DNA of 6,968 nucleotides from Eubacteriales Family XIII. Incertae Sedis bacterium (GTDB taxonomy: Bacteria; Bacillota; Clostridia; Peptostreptococcales; Anaerovoracaceae), in assembly GCA_031263335.1 (NCBI GenBank), contig JAISGB010000227.1:1-6968 (forward strand), in the 5' to 3' direction. Shown here in pieces: positions 6,408 through 6,968 of the stretch. Position numbers and translations under genes: made by a program. Below the pieces are notes generated by a model. That model was not told the DNA's origin. It saw nothing but the letters and a program-made list of their open reading frames with translations, and did no database searches. How positions within the stretch are numbered: the first letter of the stretch is position 1; the number at the start of each line of letters is the position of its first letter.

Positions 6408-6447
6408 GAATGATAAGTTAGTATAAGCTAATTTAAGGAGGATCGAC

Positions 6448-6968
6448 ATGACCGGCATACGCCTCTTGCGTTTTGCGGAGGGGACGAAGAGAAAGATCGC
6501 GGCGATGGTCGCCGCACAATGGTTCGGATTGCTCGCCGGATCGATCGGCGTCATAGGCGTTTCGATCTTCATCGGTCGGATCGCGGACGAAACGGCCACC
6601 GCGCGGACGCTCGCGATCACCTTGGCCGTCTGTCTCGCCGCCGCCCTCGTCCGCGCGCTCTGCAATATTCTGTCCGCGCGCGCCTCGTTTCGCGCCTCCT
6701 CGGGCGTCAAACGGCGTTTCCGTGAAAAGATCTACGAAAAGTTGCTCGCGCTCGGCGGCGCCTATTCCGAGACCCTTTCCACCGCCGACGCGTTTCAGAC
6801 GGCCACGGAGGGCGTCGATCAGCTTGAGGTCTACTTCGGCAAGTACATTCCCCAACTTTTTTACGCCCTGATCGCGCCGCTGACGCTGTTCGTGATCCTC
6901 GCGCCGCTGAATCTGCGCGCCGCGCTCATTCTGCTCGTCTGCGCGCCGTTGATCCCCCTCCTGTTGCT
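6448..6968 (+). CDS. CydD-like ABC transporter, N-terminal membrane part (3' end outside window)
   Basis: The frame is open from ATG 6448, behind an excellent AAGGAGG (6435-6441) at six bases' spacing, to the window edge, giving 173 residues. Predicted membrane helices are about 18-42, 53-76, 134-153 and 157 onwards, matching the first four helices of a type I exporter domain. Helix 2 is followed by SARASFRASSGVKRRFREKIYEKLLALG, typical of the intracellular loop. The block EGVDQLEVYFGKYIPQLFYALIAPLTL (121-147) closely resembles the CydD subgroup, whose members export cysteine or glutathione to the periplasm and support cytochrome bd assembly in proteobacteria. The ATP-binding domain (Walker A, signature, Walker B) would be beyond the window. 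A CydC-like partner or cydAB downstream would support that role; related Bacillota exporters have no assigned substrate. The leader carries a possible attenuator. Confidence 0.85.
   Translation, partial: MTGIRLLRFAEGTKRKIAAMVAAQWFGLLAGSIGVIGVSIFIGRIADETATARTLAITLAVCLAAALVRALCNILSARASFRASSGVKRRFREKIYEKLLALGGAYSETLSTADAFQTATEGVDQLEVYFGKYIPQLFYALIAPLTLFVILAPLNLRAALILLVCAPLIPLLL

Noticed and set aside
6141..6710. 189-residue minus-strand open frame across the fold-back element and ABC gene start
   Set aside because: It runs antisense to the ABC transporter coding region and through a palindrome, with no family resemblance or start signals.

Overview
The window looks like chromosomal DNA from a GC-rich, motile, Gram-positive-type bacterium, probably an uncultured Bacillota/Clostridia lineage. 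This is inferred from strong AGGAGG-type ribosome binding sites, use of a TTG start, near-consensus sigma-A promoters, an N-terminally anchored D,D-carboxypeptidase, a membrane-anchored EEP-fold protein of a type seen in Bacillota, and a chemoreceptor. No phage, CRISPR, tRNA or rRNA genes are visible. No species can be named from the sequence.

Layout. Positions 1-522 (+) hold the 3' part of rnhB (ribonuclease HII), cut by the window edge just after its first catalytic motif. It converges on a minus-strand gene (599-1924) for an unrecognised 441-residue protein. That protein is acidic and Pro/Ala-rich, has four tandem 11-residue repeats and a single C-terminal membrane helix. The 76 bases between the two stop codons hold no clear terminator. 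At 1925-2112 a compact divergent control region carries two back-to-back sigma-A promoters whose -35 boxes are only 6 bases apart. One drives the 441-residue protein. The other drives a two-gene operon: a methyl-accepting chemotaxis protein with almost no extracellular domain (2113-3531, TTG start) and, 20 bases later, a membrane-anchored endonuclease/exonuclease/phosphatase-fold enzyme (3552-4817).

The spacer 4818-5002 carries a probable promoter followed by a perfect 12-bp inverted repeat with a 12-base loop. These lead into a D-alanyl-D-alanine carboxypeptidase gene of the S11 family (5003-6136), which trims peptidoglycan side chains. Directly after its stop codon lies a 142-bp fold-back element (6137-6278) with perfect 14-bp terminal inverted repeats and flanking TAA triplets. 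It resembles a MITE or an elaborate hairpin. The following 169-base leader holds a promoter and a strong intrinsic terminator upstream of the next gene, suggesting attenuation. A CydD-like ABC transporter gene then starts at 6448 and runs off the window.

How they relate. Four of the six genes make membrane or cell-surface proteins (chemoreceptor, anchored EEP enzyme, carboxypeptidase, ABC exporter), and the 441-residue protein is also membrane-tethered. No single pathway links them. The only clear co-transcription is chemoreceptor plus EEP enzyme. The most unusual parts are the fold-back element, the palindrome in the carboxypeptidase leader, the terminator in the ABC leader, and the unrecognised tail-anchored repeat protein.
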